This document shows positions 25,610-34,076 of a DNA stretch of 64,000 bases, in pieces. This DNA is from CAVXEH01 sp963805305 (lineage in GTDB: Bacteria > Chloroflexota > Limnocylindria > QHBO01), in assembly GCA_963805305.1 (NCBI GenBank), contig CAWDTM010000002.1, positions 434,001-498,000 of the forward strand, given 5' to 3'. The translations under genes were made by a program, and so were the position numbers. The notes under the pieces were generated by a model. That model ran no database searches and was not told where the DNA came from. It was given only the letters and a program-made list of their open reading frames with translations. How positions within the stretch are numbered: the first letter of the stretch is position 1; every line of letters begins with the position of its first letter.

Positions 25610-26070
25610 GCCGCCTGCTGGGAGTCGACCACGGGCGGCGCCGGATCGGCATCGCCGTCGCAGACAGTGAGACGAGCGTGGCCTTCGCACGCCCGGCGGT
25701 GCTACGGTCCGGCGCCGCGGGGGTTGCGGCAGTCGTGGCCCTGGCGCGCGACGAGCGAGCGCAGCTGGTCGTCGTCGGTCTCCCCCGAAACATGGATGGC
25801 AGCGAGGGGCCGCAGGCCGCGGTTGCGCGCGCCTTCGGCGATGCGCTGGTCGCCGCAGGGCTCCCGGTGACCTATGTCGACGAACGGCTCACCAGTTGGG
25901 AGGCGGCGCAACGGCTTGGGAGCGCGGCCCATCGGCGGTCTCGAGCCAGCGGCGAGCTAGACTCGGCGGCGGCGCGCCTGATCCTGCAAGATTATCTGGA
26001 CGCGGGCACCGCCGGAGAGGACCCATCAGAGCCGTCCGCGAGCGCGCGTCACCACCAGGAGATGGGATGA
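25606..26070 (+). CDS. ruvX: Holliday-junction resolvase-like/16S rRNA maturation nuclease RuvX (YqgF)
   Basis: 154 residues, RNase H fold. The first catalytic Asp is in LLGVDHGRRRIGIAVAD near residue 7. The strand VVVGLPRNMDGSEGPQ and the acidic motif YVDERLTSWEA follow, and DSAAARLILQDYLD ends the domain. YqgF family nucleases process the 5' end of 16S rRNA and some cleave Holliday junctions. Both ends overlap neighbours by ATGA, so it is coupled to the baseplate-J-like gene and to mltG. Confidence 0.9.
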   Translation: MSRLLGVDHGRRRIGIAVADSETSVAFARPAVLRSGAAGVAAVVALARDERAQLVVVGLPRNMDGSEGPQAAVARAFGDALVAAGLPVTYVDERLTSWEAAQRLGSAAHRRSRASGELDSAAARLILQDYLDAGTAGEDPSEPSASARHHQEMG

Positions 26071-27401
26071 ACGAGGACCCGCGAGCCCGCTGGGAGGACG
26101 AGGATCGACGCAACGAGCGGATCCGAGAGCTTCGCGCCCAGAGAGGGGTGATCGACCGTCGTCAGCGACGGCCCTTCCAGCCCCTCATCCTGCTGGCCTG
26201 GTTCGCGGGCGTCGCGGCACTGGCCGCCGTCGTGATCTTCGTGGGCTTCCTTGCCTTCGCTCCGCGCCTGATGTCCTGGGTCGAGGCCAATCCGGGGATG
26301 ATCAAGCAGGGGATCGTGCTCGACTTCGTCCGCTGGTACCAGCCGCACGAACTCGACGACGTCCCGGTGAGCTCGGGTGGCGGCCGGGTCACCTTCGAGG
26401 TCCCGACCGGCGCCACGGACGCGGAGATCGGGCACCTCCTCTTCGAGAAGGGCCTGGTCCGGAGCGAGCTGGCCTTCCAGTACTGGGTGGTGCAGGTTGG
26501 ACGAGCGGGGAGCCTGCAGGCGGGGTCGTACGACCTGTCGCCGTCGCTCACGCCATCGGAGATCGCGGCGGCGCTGCAGCAGCAGGCGGGCGTGGAGGTG
26601 ACGATCCGCATCCAGGAGGGATGGCGCCTCGAACAGATCGTCGCCTACCTGTCGACGACGAAGCTGACCATGAACCTCGACGACTTCGTGACCCTGGTGA
26701 AAACACCTCCGGCGGACCTGCTCAACGAGTACGCATTCTTCAAGGATCTCCCGGCTGGGCGCAGTCTCGAGGGGTACCTGTACCCCGATACGTACCGCGT
26801 CAATGCGAATGCCTCCGCTCGCGAGGTCGTCGAGAAGCTGCTCGGGACCTTCGACGCCCGGCTGACGGCCGACATCCGGGCCGCGATCGCGAAGCAGAAG
26901 ATCGGCGGAAAGCCCATGACCATCGACCAGGCGGTCACCCTGGCCAGCATCGTCGAGCGCGAGGCCGTCCTCGACGCTGAGCGCCCGACCATCGCGGGGG
27001 TCTACATGAACCGGCTGAACACGAAGGGTTGGGTGCTCGATGCCGACCCGACGCTCCAGTACGGGCTGGCCACGGCGGCGAACAAGGATGCAGCGGTGAG
27101 CAGCTGGGACTCGATCACGTGGTGGCCGCCGCTGCAGACCGCCGGGAAGGACGTCGAGCTGCCAAAGGAGCTGGCGGGATACCAGACCTACGTCAACGGG
27201 GGCCTGCCGCCAACGCCCATCGCCGCCCCGCGGATCGCGTCGATCGAGGCGGTGGCCAACGCCGACACCAAGACGGGCTACTTCTTCTTCGTCGCCGGGT
27301 GCCCGAACGGAACGCGCGACGGGTCGCACTACTTCGCGAAGACCCTGGCCCAGCACAACGCCAATATCGCCAAGGCCAACGCGGAATGCCCCGCGTCATG
27401 A
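26067..27401 (+). CDS. mltG: Endolytic transglycosylase MltG
   Basis: 444 residues. A charged cytoplasmic head (about 45 residues, MNEDPRARWEDEDRRNERIR) precedes one membrane helix (LILLAWFAGVAALAAVVIFVG). A LysM-like part (FEVPTGATDAEIGHLLFEKGLV) and the YceG core follow: SLEGYLYPDTYRV, then TLASIVEREA with the catalytic Glu, then AGVYMNRLNTKGWVLDADPT and the end block YFFFVAGCPNGT. It cleaves nascent glycan strands outside the membrane and limits their length. The ruvX-mltG order is common in Gram-positive-type genomes. ATGA overlap with ruvX sets the start. Confidence 0.93.
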   Translation: MNEDPRARWEDEDRRNERIRELRAQRGVIDRRQRRPFQPLILLAWFAGVAALAAVVIFVGFLAFAPRLMSWVEANPGMIKQGIVLDFVRWYQPHELDDVPVSSGGGRVTFEVPTGATDAEIGHLLFEKGLVRSELAFQYWVVQVGRAGSLQAGSYDLSPSLTPSEIAAALQQQAGVEVTIRIQEGWRLEQIVAYLSTTKLTMNLDDFVTLVKTPPADLLNEYAFFKDLPAGRSLEGYLYPDTYRVNANASAREVVEKLLGTFDARLTADIRAAIAKQKIGGKPMTIDQAVTLASIVEREAVLDAERPTIAGVYMNRLNTKGWVLDADPTLQYGLATAANKDAAVSSWDSITWWPPLQTAGKDVELPKELAGYQTYVNGGLPPTPIAAPRIASIEAVANADTKTGYFFFVAGCPNGTRDGSHYFAKTLAQHNANIAKANAECPAS

Positions 27402-27429
27402 TCCCCGCAGCACGGAGGCACCCGCCCGC

Positions 27430-27987
27430 ATGATCAGCACCGGTGACATCAAGAAGGGCGTCATCATCGAGCTGGACGGCCAGCTCATGAAGGTCCTGGA
27501 CTGGACCCACATCAAGATGGCGCGCGGGTCGGCGCAGGTCCGGATGAAGCTCCAGAACGTCCGAAAGGGCGACATCGTCGAGCGGACCTTCCAGGCCGGC
27601 ACGCGCTGGCCGCGCGCGCGGGTCGAGCAGCGCAAGGTCCAGTACCTCTACAGCGACGGAACGATCTACTTCTTCATGGACAACGAGACCTACGAGCAGA
27701 TCGCGGTGAGCGGCCAGATGATCGGCGACGACCGGCTCTACCTGAAGGAGAACACCGACGTCTTCGTGAGCTCGTACGAGGGCGAGGTGCTGGGCCTGGA
27801 TCTGCCGGTGACGGTCGACCTGATCGTGAGCCAGACCGATCCCGGCTTCGCCGGCGATACCGCGACCGGCGCGAAGAAGGCAGCGACCATGGATACCGGC
27901 CTCGTGGTCCAGGTCCCGCTCTTCGTGAACGAAGGCGACACGATCCGGGTCGACACCCGCAACGGGGAGTACGTCACACGCGTCTAG
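27430..27987 (+). CDS. efp: Elongation factor P with Arg32 at the tip
   Basis: 185 residues, three beta-barrel domains. It relieves ribosome stalling at polyproline stretches. The domain I loop reads HIKMARGSAQVRMKL, giving Arg at position 32 where lysine-type EF-P has PGKG. The Arg32 type is the one glycosylated by EarP in beta- and gammaproteobacteria. No earP, epmA or ymfI is in the window. The C-terminal signature IRVDTRNGEYVTRV is intact. An GGAGG site lies about 12 nt before the ATG. It sits between mltG and xseA, unlike the usual aroK/pepP neighbours. Confidence 0.95.
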   Translation: MISTGDIKKGVIIELDGQLMKVLDWTHIKMARGSAQVRMKLQNVRKGDIVERTFQAGTRWPRARVEQRKVQYLYSDGTIYFFMDNETYEQIAVSGQMIGDDRLYLKENTDVFVSSYEGEVLGLDLPVTVDLIVSQTDPGFAGDTATGAKKAATMDTGLVVQVPLFVNEGDTIRVDTRNGEYVTRV

Positions 27988-28003
27988 CCGAGCCTCGCGA
28001 GCC

Positions 28004-29263
28004 ATGAGCGGCGACCAGCCCACCCTCTGGGGCGCGGCCACCCTGCCGCCGCGCATCCTGCGGGTCAGCGAGCTCAACCGTCGGGTGCGCTCGCTTCTCG
28101 ACGCGGACCCGACCCTGACCGACGTGTGGGTCGAAGGCGAGATCAGCAGCCCCTCCTTCCCCGCCTCCGGGCACTGCTTCTTCACCCTCAAGGACGCCGC
28201 CTCGCAGCTGCGGGCGGTCCTCTTCCGCGACGACCTTGCTCGTTCCGCCGTCCGGCCGCAGCACGGGATGGCGGTGATCTGCCACGGGCGGGTGCGGGCA
28301 TACGAGGCGCAGGGCGTCTACCAGCTCTACGTGGAGTCACTGACGCCGGCCGGCGCCGGCGACCTGCACGCGCGCTACGAGCAGCTGCGCGCGCGCCTGG
28401 CCGCGGAGGGCCTTTTCGACGAGCGGCGCAAGCGGCCACTGCCGCGCTGGCCGCGGCGCATCGGCGTGGTGACCTCCCCGGTCGGGGCCGTCTGGCAGGA
28501 CATCCGCAACGTCATCCGCCGCCGATATCCCCTCGTGGAGCTGGTGCTGTCGCCCACCGTGGTGCAGGGCGATACGGCGGCGCCTGCCGTGGTCCGAGCC
28601 CTGCAGCGGCTCTATGCCCGGCCGGCGATCGACGTCGTCATCCTGGCGCGGGGCGGCGGATCTCTCGAGGACCTGTGGGTCTTCAACGACGAGCGCGTGG
28701 TGCGGGCGGTCGTGGCGTCCCCGGTTCCGCTGGTGGTGGGGGTGGGCCATGAGAGCGACGTAACGCTGGCGGACTTCGCGGCGGATCTGCGTGCACCCAC
28801 GCCGAGCGCGGCCGCGGAGCTCGTGGTCCCCGACGGCACGCAGCTGCCAGCGATCCTGGGAAGGCTGCGAGATCGGGCGTCGACCGCCCTGCTGGCCCGC
28901 GTCGCGGATCGACGTGCGGTGCTGCGCAACGAGGGTCGAGCACTGCTGGGTGCCGGGCCTGACCTTGCCGCGGCGCGCCAGCGCGCCGGCGATCTCGTCG
29001 ATCGCGGCCAGCGCGCGCTCGCGCAGCGCATGGTTCGGGAGCGGGCCGTCCTCGACGGGATGCTCGCGGGGCTCCAGGCACTGGGCCCGGCTGCCACGCT
29101 GGCCCGTGGTTATGCAGTCGCGCGGCGGTCGGATGGCCGTATCGTGCGGCGCAGCCGCGAGGTCGCGGTGGGGGAGGAGCTCGAGATCGTCCTCGCCGCC
29201 GGCCGGCTCGGGACCGAAGTCCATTCCACCTCCGACGAAGGCGCAGAGGAGCTGCTTGCATGA
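28004..29263 (+). CDS. xseA: Exodeoxyribonuclease VII large subunit
   Basis: 419 residues. An N-terminal OB domain (LRVSELNRRVRSLLDADPTL to about residue 110) is followed by the nuclease domain: RRIGVVTSPVGAVWQDI near 150, VVILARGGGSLEDLWVFNDE near 205, and VVGVGHESDVTLADFAADLRAPTPSAAAE near 240, given here as family blocks. The coiled C-terminal part ends in LARGYAVARR. It degrades single-stranded DNA and works with XseB, whose start overlaps the stop (ATGA). Confidence 0.94.
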   Translation: MSGDQPTLWGAATLPPRILRVSELNRRVRSLLDADPTLTDVWVEGEISSPSFPASGHCFFTLKDAASQLRAVLFRDDLARSAVRPQHGMAVICHGRVRAYEAQGVYQLYVESLTPAGAGDLHARYEQLRARLAAEGLFDERRKRPLPRWPRRIGVVTSPVGAVWQDIRNVIRRRYPLVELVLSPTVVQGDTAAPAVVRALQRLYARPAIDVVILARGGGSLEDLWVFNDERVVRAVVASPVPLVVGVGHESDVTLADFAADLRAPTPSAAAELVVPDGTQLPAILGRLRDRASTALLARVADRRAVLRNEGRALLGAGPDLAAARQRAGDLVDRGQRALAQRMVRERAVLDGMLAGLQALGPAATLARGYAVARRSDGRIVRRSREVAVGEELEIVLAAGRLGTEVHSTSDEGAEELLA

Positions 29264-29547
29264 CCGCGCCCACACCACGCACTGACGACGAGCTGGCGGC
29301 TCGTCCGTTCGACGAGCTTGTCACGGAGCTGCAGCGGATCGTGGCCGCGCTGGAGAGCGGGAACGCCGGCCTCGAAGAGTCGATCGCGCTGTACCGCGAG
29401 GGGCTGCGCCTGCACGCCGCCTGCGAGGAGCGCCTGCGGCGGGCGGAGCTGGCGATCGCCGATCTCGGCCGCCGGTCGGACGCCGAAGCCGTGCCAGCCG
29501 AATCGGCGACGCCCGACGACGGCGCCGAATCAGGGGGCGCGGGTTGA
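29260..29547 (+). CDS. xseB: Exodeoxyribonuclease VII small subunit
   Basis: 95 residues. The family block is FDELVTELQRIVAALESGNAGLEESIALYREGLRLHAACEERL (residues about 14-56, shown as one region), which forms the helical hairpin that binds XseA. The C-terminal 30 residues are acidic and disordered-looking. ATGA overlap with xseA and TGATG overlap with the next gene. Confidence 0.92.
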   Translation: MTAPTPRTDDELAARPFDELVTELQRIVAALESGNAGLEESIALYREGLRLHAACEERLRRAELAIADLGRRSDAEAVPAESATPDDGAESGGAG

Positions 29548-29987
29548 TGGACGCCCTCGCGATCCGGGCGGTGGACGCGGGGGATGCCGAGGCCATCGCG
29601 GGCCTCAACGGCGAGCTGGGCTATCCGTCGTCGATCGGGCAGGTCGACGATCGACTGACGGCGCTGGCCCGCTCGGCGTCCGATGCGGCGTTCGTCGCAG
29701 AGCGCGACGGCCGGGTCGTGGGCTGGGTGCACGTCGCCCTCAAGCCGTCGCTGGTCGATCTCCCGTCGGCGCAGGTGATGGGCCTCGTGGTGGGCGAGGG
29801 CCAGCGAGGTGGCGGCATCGGCAGGCAGCTGCTGCTGCGGGCAGAGGCCTGGGCCGCCGAGCGCGGCATGCGGAGGATGCTCGTTGCCTCGCGAACGACC
29901 CGCGAGCGCGCCCACCGCTTCTACGAGCGCGAGGGGTACGCGGTGCTGAAGCGGTCGTACTTCTTCGAGAAGCCGCTCGCCGACTGA
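29547..29987 (+). CDS. GNAT-family N-acetyltransferase
   Basis: 146 residues. Acetyl-CoA fold with VMGLVVGEGQRGGGIGRQLL near 75-94, carrying the Q/RxxGxG/A pyrophosphate motif (QRGGGIG), and VASRTTRERAHRFYEREGY near 115. The YEREGY block is a typical GNAT end. Substrate unknown; proteins of this shape often acetylate small amines. Start ATG 29547 overlaps the xseB stop (TGATG), so it is co-translated with xseAB. An in-frame TTG one codon earlier is less likely. Confidence 0.85.
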   Translation: MDALAIRAVDAGDAEAIAGLNGELGYPSSIGQVDDRLTALARSASDAAFVAERDGRVVGWVHVALKPSLVDLPSAQVMGLVVGEGQRGGGIGRQLLLRAEAWAAERGMRRMLVASRTTRERAHRFYEREGYAVLKRSYFFEKPLAD

Positions 29988-30000
29988 GCCGGAACGGGCG

Positions 30001-30021
30001 CCGATCGATCGGTTCTATACT
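30001..30021 (+). promoter_or_regulatory. dxs promoter: palindrome and TATACT box
   Basis: TATACT (30016-30021) lies 28 nt before the dxs GTG, with a strong AGGAGG site between, so dxs has a short leader. A perfect 12-base palindrome (30001-30012) ends 3 nt upstream of the box, where a repressor would block the polymerase. Confidence 0.5.
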
Positions 30022-30049
30022 CGGCCGCAACCCTTCTCCAGGAGGATTC

Positions 30050-32008
30050 GTGGCAATTCTCGACGCCATCCGCGACCCCGCCCAGCTCCGTGGTCTCGAC
30101 TACGACTCACTGGAGGCCCTCGCGGCGGAGCTGCGCGAGAAGATGATCCGCACGGTCCGGCATACGGGCGGGCACCTGGCCAGCTCGCTCGGCGCCGTGG
30201 AGATTGCCATCGCATTGCACCGGGTCATGGATTCGCCACGCGATCGCATCGTGTGGGACACCGGGCACCAGGCCTATGCCCACAAGCTGCTCACCGGTCG
30301 GGGCGACCGGTTCAACACCCTGCGCCAGGTGGAGGGGATCGGCGGCTTCCCGCGTCGCACCGAGAGCGAGCACGACGTCTTCGACGGCGGCCACGCGGGG
30401 ACCGGGGTTTCGATCGGCATCGGGCTCGCCGCGGCGCGGGACCTCCTGCCGGCCAGCGACCCCGGGCGCGGTCAGCGGGTGGCGGTGTGCGTGGGTGACG
30501 CCGCCATGCAGAGCGGGCTCACGCTCGAGGCGCTCAACCACCTGGGGCACATGCGCCATCGGCTCCTGATCGTGCTCAACGACAACGAGATGAGCATCAG
30601 CCGCTCGGTGGGAGGCCTCTCCACGCGCCTCAACAAGCTCCGGCTGACGCGGGTCTACCAGGAAACGAAATCGGCGACGCAGCGCACGCTGACGCACGTG
30701 CCGATCCTTGGCAAACCCGCCTTCGAGCTGCTGTCCTGGGCGAAGGAGGGCTTCAAGCGCACCTGGGCCAAGGTCGGCTTCTTCGAGGACATGGGGATCA
30801 CGTACATCGGGGTGCTGAACGGCCACGACCTCCGCGAGCTCGAACGCGCCTTCGAGCAGGCGTTCCAGCTGCGCGGCCCGGTGCTCGTCCACGTCAAGAC
30901 CATCAAGGGGCGTGGCTATGCGCCCGCCGAGCAGGACAGCGTCAGCTTCCACGGCGCGAGCCTGCCGCCCATCGACCTGGGCCTCATCGACCCGACCGAA
31001 GAGCCGCTTCCTCCCGAAACGGGCAACGGACGCAAGCCGAAGACCTACACGCAGACCTTCGTCGAGGAGCTCGTGCGCCTCGCGGAGACTGATTCCCGGA
31101 TCTGTGCCATCACCGCCGGCATGCCAACCGGAACCGGGCTGACTCGCTTCGAGGAGCGCTTCCCGGACCGATTCTTCGATGTCGGTATCGCAGAGCAGCA
31201 CAGCGTCACCATGGCGGCCGGGATGGCACTCGCCGGCAAGCGACCGGTCGTCGCGCTCTACTCGACCTTCAGCCAGCGCGCCTTCGACCAGCTCGTCCAT
31301 GACGTGTGCCAGAACGACGTGCCGGTCCTCCTCGCCATCGACCGTGCGGGGCTCGTGGGCGAGGACGGGACCAGCCACCAGGGGATGTTCACCCTTCCCG
31401 CGCAGCGGTCGCTGCCGAACCTCGTGATCGGATCGCCCAAGGACGAGCAGGAGATGCGGGACATGGTCGTCACCGCGCTCGGGCATGACGGCCCCATCAG
31501 CCTGCACTACCCCCGTGACGCCGGGGAGGACCTCCCGGACCGGGATGGCACGCCAATCGAGATCGGTCGCGGGGAGCTGCTCTACGACGGCGCCGACGTG
31601 CTGATGGTCGGCTTCGGCCCCATCGTGCAGCGCCTTCTTCGCGTTCGCGAGGCGCTCGTCGACGACGGGATCTCCGCCGCCGTTCTCAACGCCCGTTGGG
31701 CCAAGCCGCTCGACGAGGCGCTGATCACGCAGCAGGCCACCGGCAGGCGGCTGGTGGTGACCGCAGAGGAGTCGGCTGCCATGGGCGGGTTCGGTGACGG
31801 CGTGCTCGATGCGCTGAACCGGGCCGGCGTCCACGTGCCGCTGCTCAAGATCGCGCTGGCGGAGGGGTTCGTCCATCACGGCGCCGTCGACGACCTGCGG
31901 CGCCAGCAGGGCATCGACGAGGCCGGGATCCTGTCGCGCGTGCGCGCGGCGCTCGACGTGCCTCACGCCACCGGACCATCGCGCCGCGCGAAGGTCAGCG
32001 CGGCATAG
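30050..32008 (+). CDS. dxs: 1-deoxy-D-xylulose-5-phosphate synthase
   Basis: 652 residues. First enzyme of the non-mevalonate isoprenoid pathway, TPP-dependent. The N-terminal domain has HTGGHLASSLGAVEIAIALH and WDTGHQAYAHK; the TPP/Mg motif is VGDAAMQSG at about 148 with LNDNEMSIS. In most Dxs this motif reads GDGALTGG. A second domain has FPDRFFDVGIAEQHSVTMAAGMAL and ALYSTFSQRAFDQL. The C-terminal transketolase domain ends normally. Start GTG 30050 has the strong AGGAGG site at 30040-30045; the longer upstream reading overlaps the GNAT gene and is unlikely. ispH lies 11 kb downstream. Confidence 0.93.
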   Translation: MAILDAIRDPAQLRGLDYDSLEALAAELREKMIRTVRHTGGHLASSLGAVEIAIALHRVMDSPRDRIVWDTGHQAYAHKLLTGRGDRFNTLRQVEGIGGFPRRTESEHDVFDGGHAGTGVSIGIGLAAARDLLPASDPGRGQRVAVCVGDAAMQSGLTLEALNHLGHMRHRLLIVLNDNEMSISRSVGGLSTRLNKLRLTRVYQETKSATQRTLTHVPILGKPAFELLSWAKEGFKRTWAKVGFFEDMGITYIGVLNGHDLRELERAFEQAFQLRGPVLVHVKTIKGRGYAPAEQDSVSFHGASLPPIDLGLIDPTEEPLPPETGNGRKPKTYTQTFVEELVRLAETDSRICAITAGMPTGTGLTRFEERFPDRFFDVGIAEQHSVTMAAGMALAGKRPVVALYSTFSQRAFDQLVHDVCQNDVPVLLAIDRAGLVGEDGTSHQGMFTLPAQRSLPNLVIGSPKDEQEMRDMVVTALGHDGPISLHYPRDAGEDLPDRDGTPIEIGRGELLYDGADVLMVGFGPIVQRLLRVREALVDDGISAAVLNARWAKPLDEALITQQATGRRLVVTAEESAAMGGFGDGVLDALNRAGVHVPLLKIALAEGFVHHGAVDDLRRQQGIDEAGILSRVRAALDVPHATGPSRRAKVSAA

Positions 32009-32016
32009 GAGGCTCC

Positions 32017-32808
32017 GTGAGCCGGGTCCGGCTCGACCAGCTGCTCGTGCTGCGCGGCATGGCGCTGTCGCGCGCCGATGCGCAGGCGCGCATCCTCGCC
32101 GGCGAGGTGACCCTGCTGCACGCCCCAGGGCGCCACCTCAAGCCCGGCCAGCTCGTTGCCGACGACGTCTCCCTGGTGATGGCCCCCGTGGCGCGCTGGG
32201 CGTCGCGGGGCGGCGAGAAGCTGGTGGCTGCGCTCGATGCCTTCGGGCTAGTCCCCGGCGGCCTGAGCTGTCTCGACGCCGGGGCGTCGACAGGGGGCTT
32301 CACCGATGTGCTCCTCGATCGGGGGGCGCGCGTGGTCTATGCCGTCGACGTGGGGCGCGGGCAGCTGGTCGAGCGGCTCCGTCGCGATCCGCGGGTGGTT
32401 GTCATGGACCGCACGAACCTGCGGACCCTGGCGGGGCTCCCCGAGGGTATCGGCCTGGCCACGCTGGACCTGTCGTTCATCTCCCTGGCACTGGTCCTGC
32501 CCGCCGTGCGGGCCCTGCTCTCCGCCGGCGGCAGGGTCGTGGCCCTGGTGAAGCCCCAGTTCGAGGCCGGGCGGGACCAGGTGCCGGCCGGCGGCGTCGT
32601 TCGCGATCCGGTGGTCCACCGGTCGGTCCTCGAGTCGTTCGCGGCCGACGCCCGCGCGGCGGAGCTCACCCCGCGCGGTCTCATTCGCTCGCCGATCACC
32701 GGCGGTAGCGGCAACGTCGAGTTCCTTGCGCTCCTCGACGGCGAGGGCGGCTGGGACGCCGATGCGTGGATGCGCAGCGTCGATGCGCTGACGAGGGCAT
32801 CGGCTTGA
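32017..32808 (+). CDS. tlyA: TlyA family rRNA 2'-O-methyltransferase
   Basis: 263 residues. An S4 RNA-binding domain (RLDQLLVLRGMALSRADAQARILAG, 5-29, region) is followed by an FtsJ-type Rossmann domain: LSCLDAGASTGGFTDVLLDRGA near 88 with the SAM motif, YAVDVGRGQL near 112, and LDLSFISLALVLPAV near 150. It methylates ribose in 16S and sometimes 23S rRNA. GTG start with GGAGG 6 nt upstream; 8 bases after dxs. The dxs-tlyA-nadK-recN order is typical of Gram-positive genomes. Confidence 0.92.
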   Translation: MSRVRLDQLLVLRGMALSRADAQARILAGEVTLLHAPGRHLKPGQLVADDVSLVMAPVARWASRGGEKLVAALDAFGLVPGGLSCLDAGASTGGFTDVLLDRGARVVYAVDVGRGQLVERLRRDPRVVVMDRTNLRTLAGLPEGIGLATLDLSFISLALVLPAVRALLSAGGRVVALVKPQFEAGRDQVPAGGVVRDPVVHRSVLESFAADARAAELTPRGLIRSPITGGSGNVEFLALLDGEGGWDADAWMRSVDALTRASA

Positions 32809-32821
32809 TCCCGCCGCGTAC

Positions 32822-32827
32822 TACGAT
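32822..32827 (+). promoter_or_regulatory. -10 box (TACGAT) for the RHH-nadK run, leaderless GTG
   Basis: TACGAT ends 7 nt before the GTG at 32835. It overlaps an in-frame ATG at 32826, arguing against that ATG as the start. Confidence 0.5.
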
Positions 32828-32834
32828 GCAGCAC

Positions 32835-33218
32835 GTGAAGCGGAGGGTACGGCCGCCGCGCATCGAGCAGCTGAGCGTCTTCGAGGGCCTCGAGCCGGAG
32901 TCGCCGCTGCATCATGAGCGCGCGGCCGACACGATGCGGCAGATCGTGTCGCTTCGGATGCCCGATGCGCTCCTCGAGCGGGTCGAGGCGGCGGCACGGT
33001 CTCGCGGCGTATCGCCCTCGAGCCTCATGCGTGCGCTGATCGCCGCGGGGCTTGATCGCTCCTACGCCGCCGTCACGGAGCCGGACCTCGCGACCGAGCT
33101 CGCGGCGCTGCGCCGGCGTGTGGACGAGATCGCGGAGCGGCTCGCGATGGGCATCGCCGAGTCGGTGGCCGGTCTCACCCCCGATACCGCCCCGCTGTCC
33201 GGCGATGCGGAGGCCTGA
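32835..33218 (+). CDS. Ribbon-helix-helix-like protein
   Basis: 127 residues. The central part MRQIVSLRMPDALLERVEA, then RSRGVSPSSLMRALIAAGLDR, has the strand-helix-helix pattern of CopG/Arc-type DNA-binding proteins. A coiled acidic C-terminus follows (ELAALRRRVDEIAERLAMGI). The basic N-terminus MKRRVRPPR matches the leaderless GTG start. It overlaps nadK by TGATG. It may regulate the nadK-recN run, or be a structural DNA-binding protein; no operator is obvious. Confidence 0.65.
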   Translation: MKRRVRPPRIEQLSVFEGLEPESPLHHERAADTMRQIVSLRMPDALLERVEAAARSRGVSPSSLMRALIAAGLDRSYAAVTEPDLATELAALRRRVDEIAERLAMGIAESVAGLTPDTAPLSGDAEA

Positions 33219-34063
33219 TGGCCGGAATCAACCGCGTCGGGTTCGTCGTGAACCCGTACAACGACGCCGCGCAGGAGGCGCTGGCCCGCGGCCGTAGCTG
33301 GTGCGCGGCGCACGGGGTTGCGGCCTGGGACCATCCGGCCGGCGCCGCTGACGAGATCAGTGCCGCCTGCCCGGGGACGGACCTGGTCTGCGTCCTGGGC
33401 GGAGACGGCACGTTCCTGCGCACGGCCCACGCCATTGGCGGGAGCCGCGTCCCTGCGCTCGGCGTGAACCTGGGACGGGTCGGCTTCCTGGCGAAGGTCG
33501 AGACGGGTGACCTGGAGTCCGTGCTCGAGCAGGTCGCCGCAGGCGAGTACTCGATCGAGGACCGCTTCCGCATCGCCGCCACCCTCATTCGCGCCGACGG
33601 CACCCGGGTCGAGCATGCCTGCCTCAACGAGGTCGTCATGGCGCGCGGCTCGAGGGTGCGCATGATCCAGGTGGAGGTCGACGTCTCGGGAAGTCACCTG
33701 GCGACGTATGTGGCCGATGGCGTGGTGGTCGCGACCCCCACCGGCTCCACGGCCTACTCGTTCAGCGCCGGCGGCTCCATCCTCGACCCACGCCTTCGAA
33801 ACATGATCATCACCCCGGTTGCGTCGTATCTGTCGCCCCTGCACTCGGTCGTGGCCGGCGAGGAGCAGGTCGTCATCCTCACCCTGCGCGACACCCACGA
33901 CGGCGCGATCGTCTCCGTCGACGGCCAGACCGACCTGTCGGTTCACCCGGGCGACCGAGTCGAGATCAGGGCGCTGCCCGACCCCCTGCGCCTCATCGAG
34001 CCCGCGGGCAGCCCGTCGTTCTACGACCTGCTGCGCACCAAGGCCGCCCTCCTCCCGTATTGA
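33218..34063 (+). CDS. nadK: NAD kinase
   Basis: 281 residues. It phosphorylates NAD to NADP. The GGDG motif is VLGGDGTFLRTAHAIG near residue 60. LGVNLGRVGFLAKVE near 84 and VVVATPTGSTAYSFSAGGSIL near 170 bind nucleotide. The C-terminal strand block has SVDGQTDLSVHPGD. TGATG overlap with the RHH gene; recN follows after 13 bases. The nadK-recN order is widely conserved. Confidence 0.94.
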   Translation: MAGINRVGFVVNPYNDAAQEALARGRSWCAAHGVAAWDHPAGAADEISAACPGTDLVCVLGGDGTFLRTAHAIGGSRVPALGVNLGRVGFLAKVETGDLESVLEQVAAGEYSIEDRFRIAATLIRADGTRVEHACLNEVVMARGSRVRMIQVEVDVSGSHLATYVADGVVVATPTGSTAYSFSAGGSILDPRLRNMIITPVASYLSPLHSVVAGEEQVVILTLRDTHDGAIVSVDGQTDLSVHPGDRVEIRALPDPLRLIEPAGSPSFYDLLRTKAALLPY

Positions 34064-34076
34064 GGACCGTGCGCCC

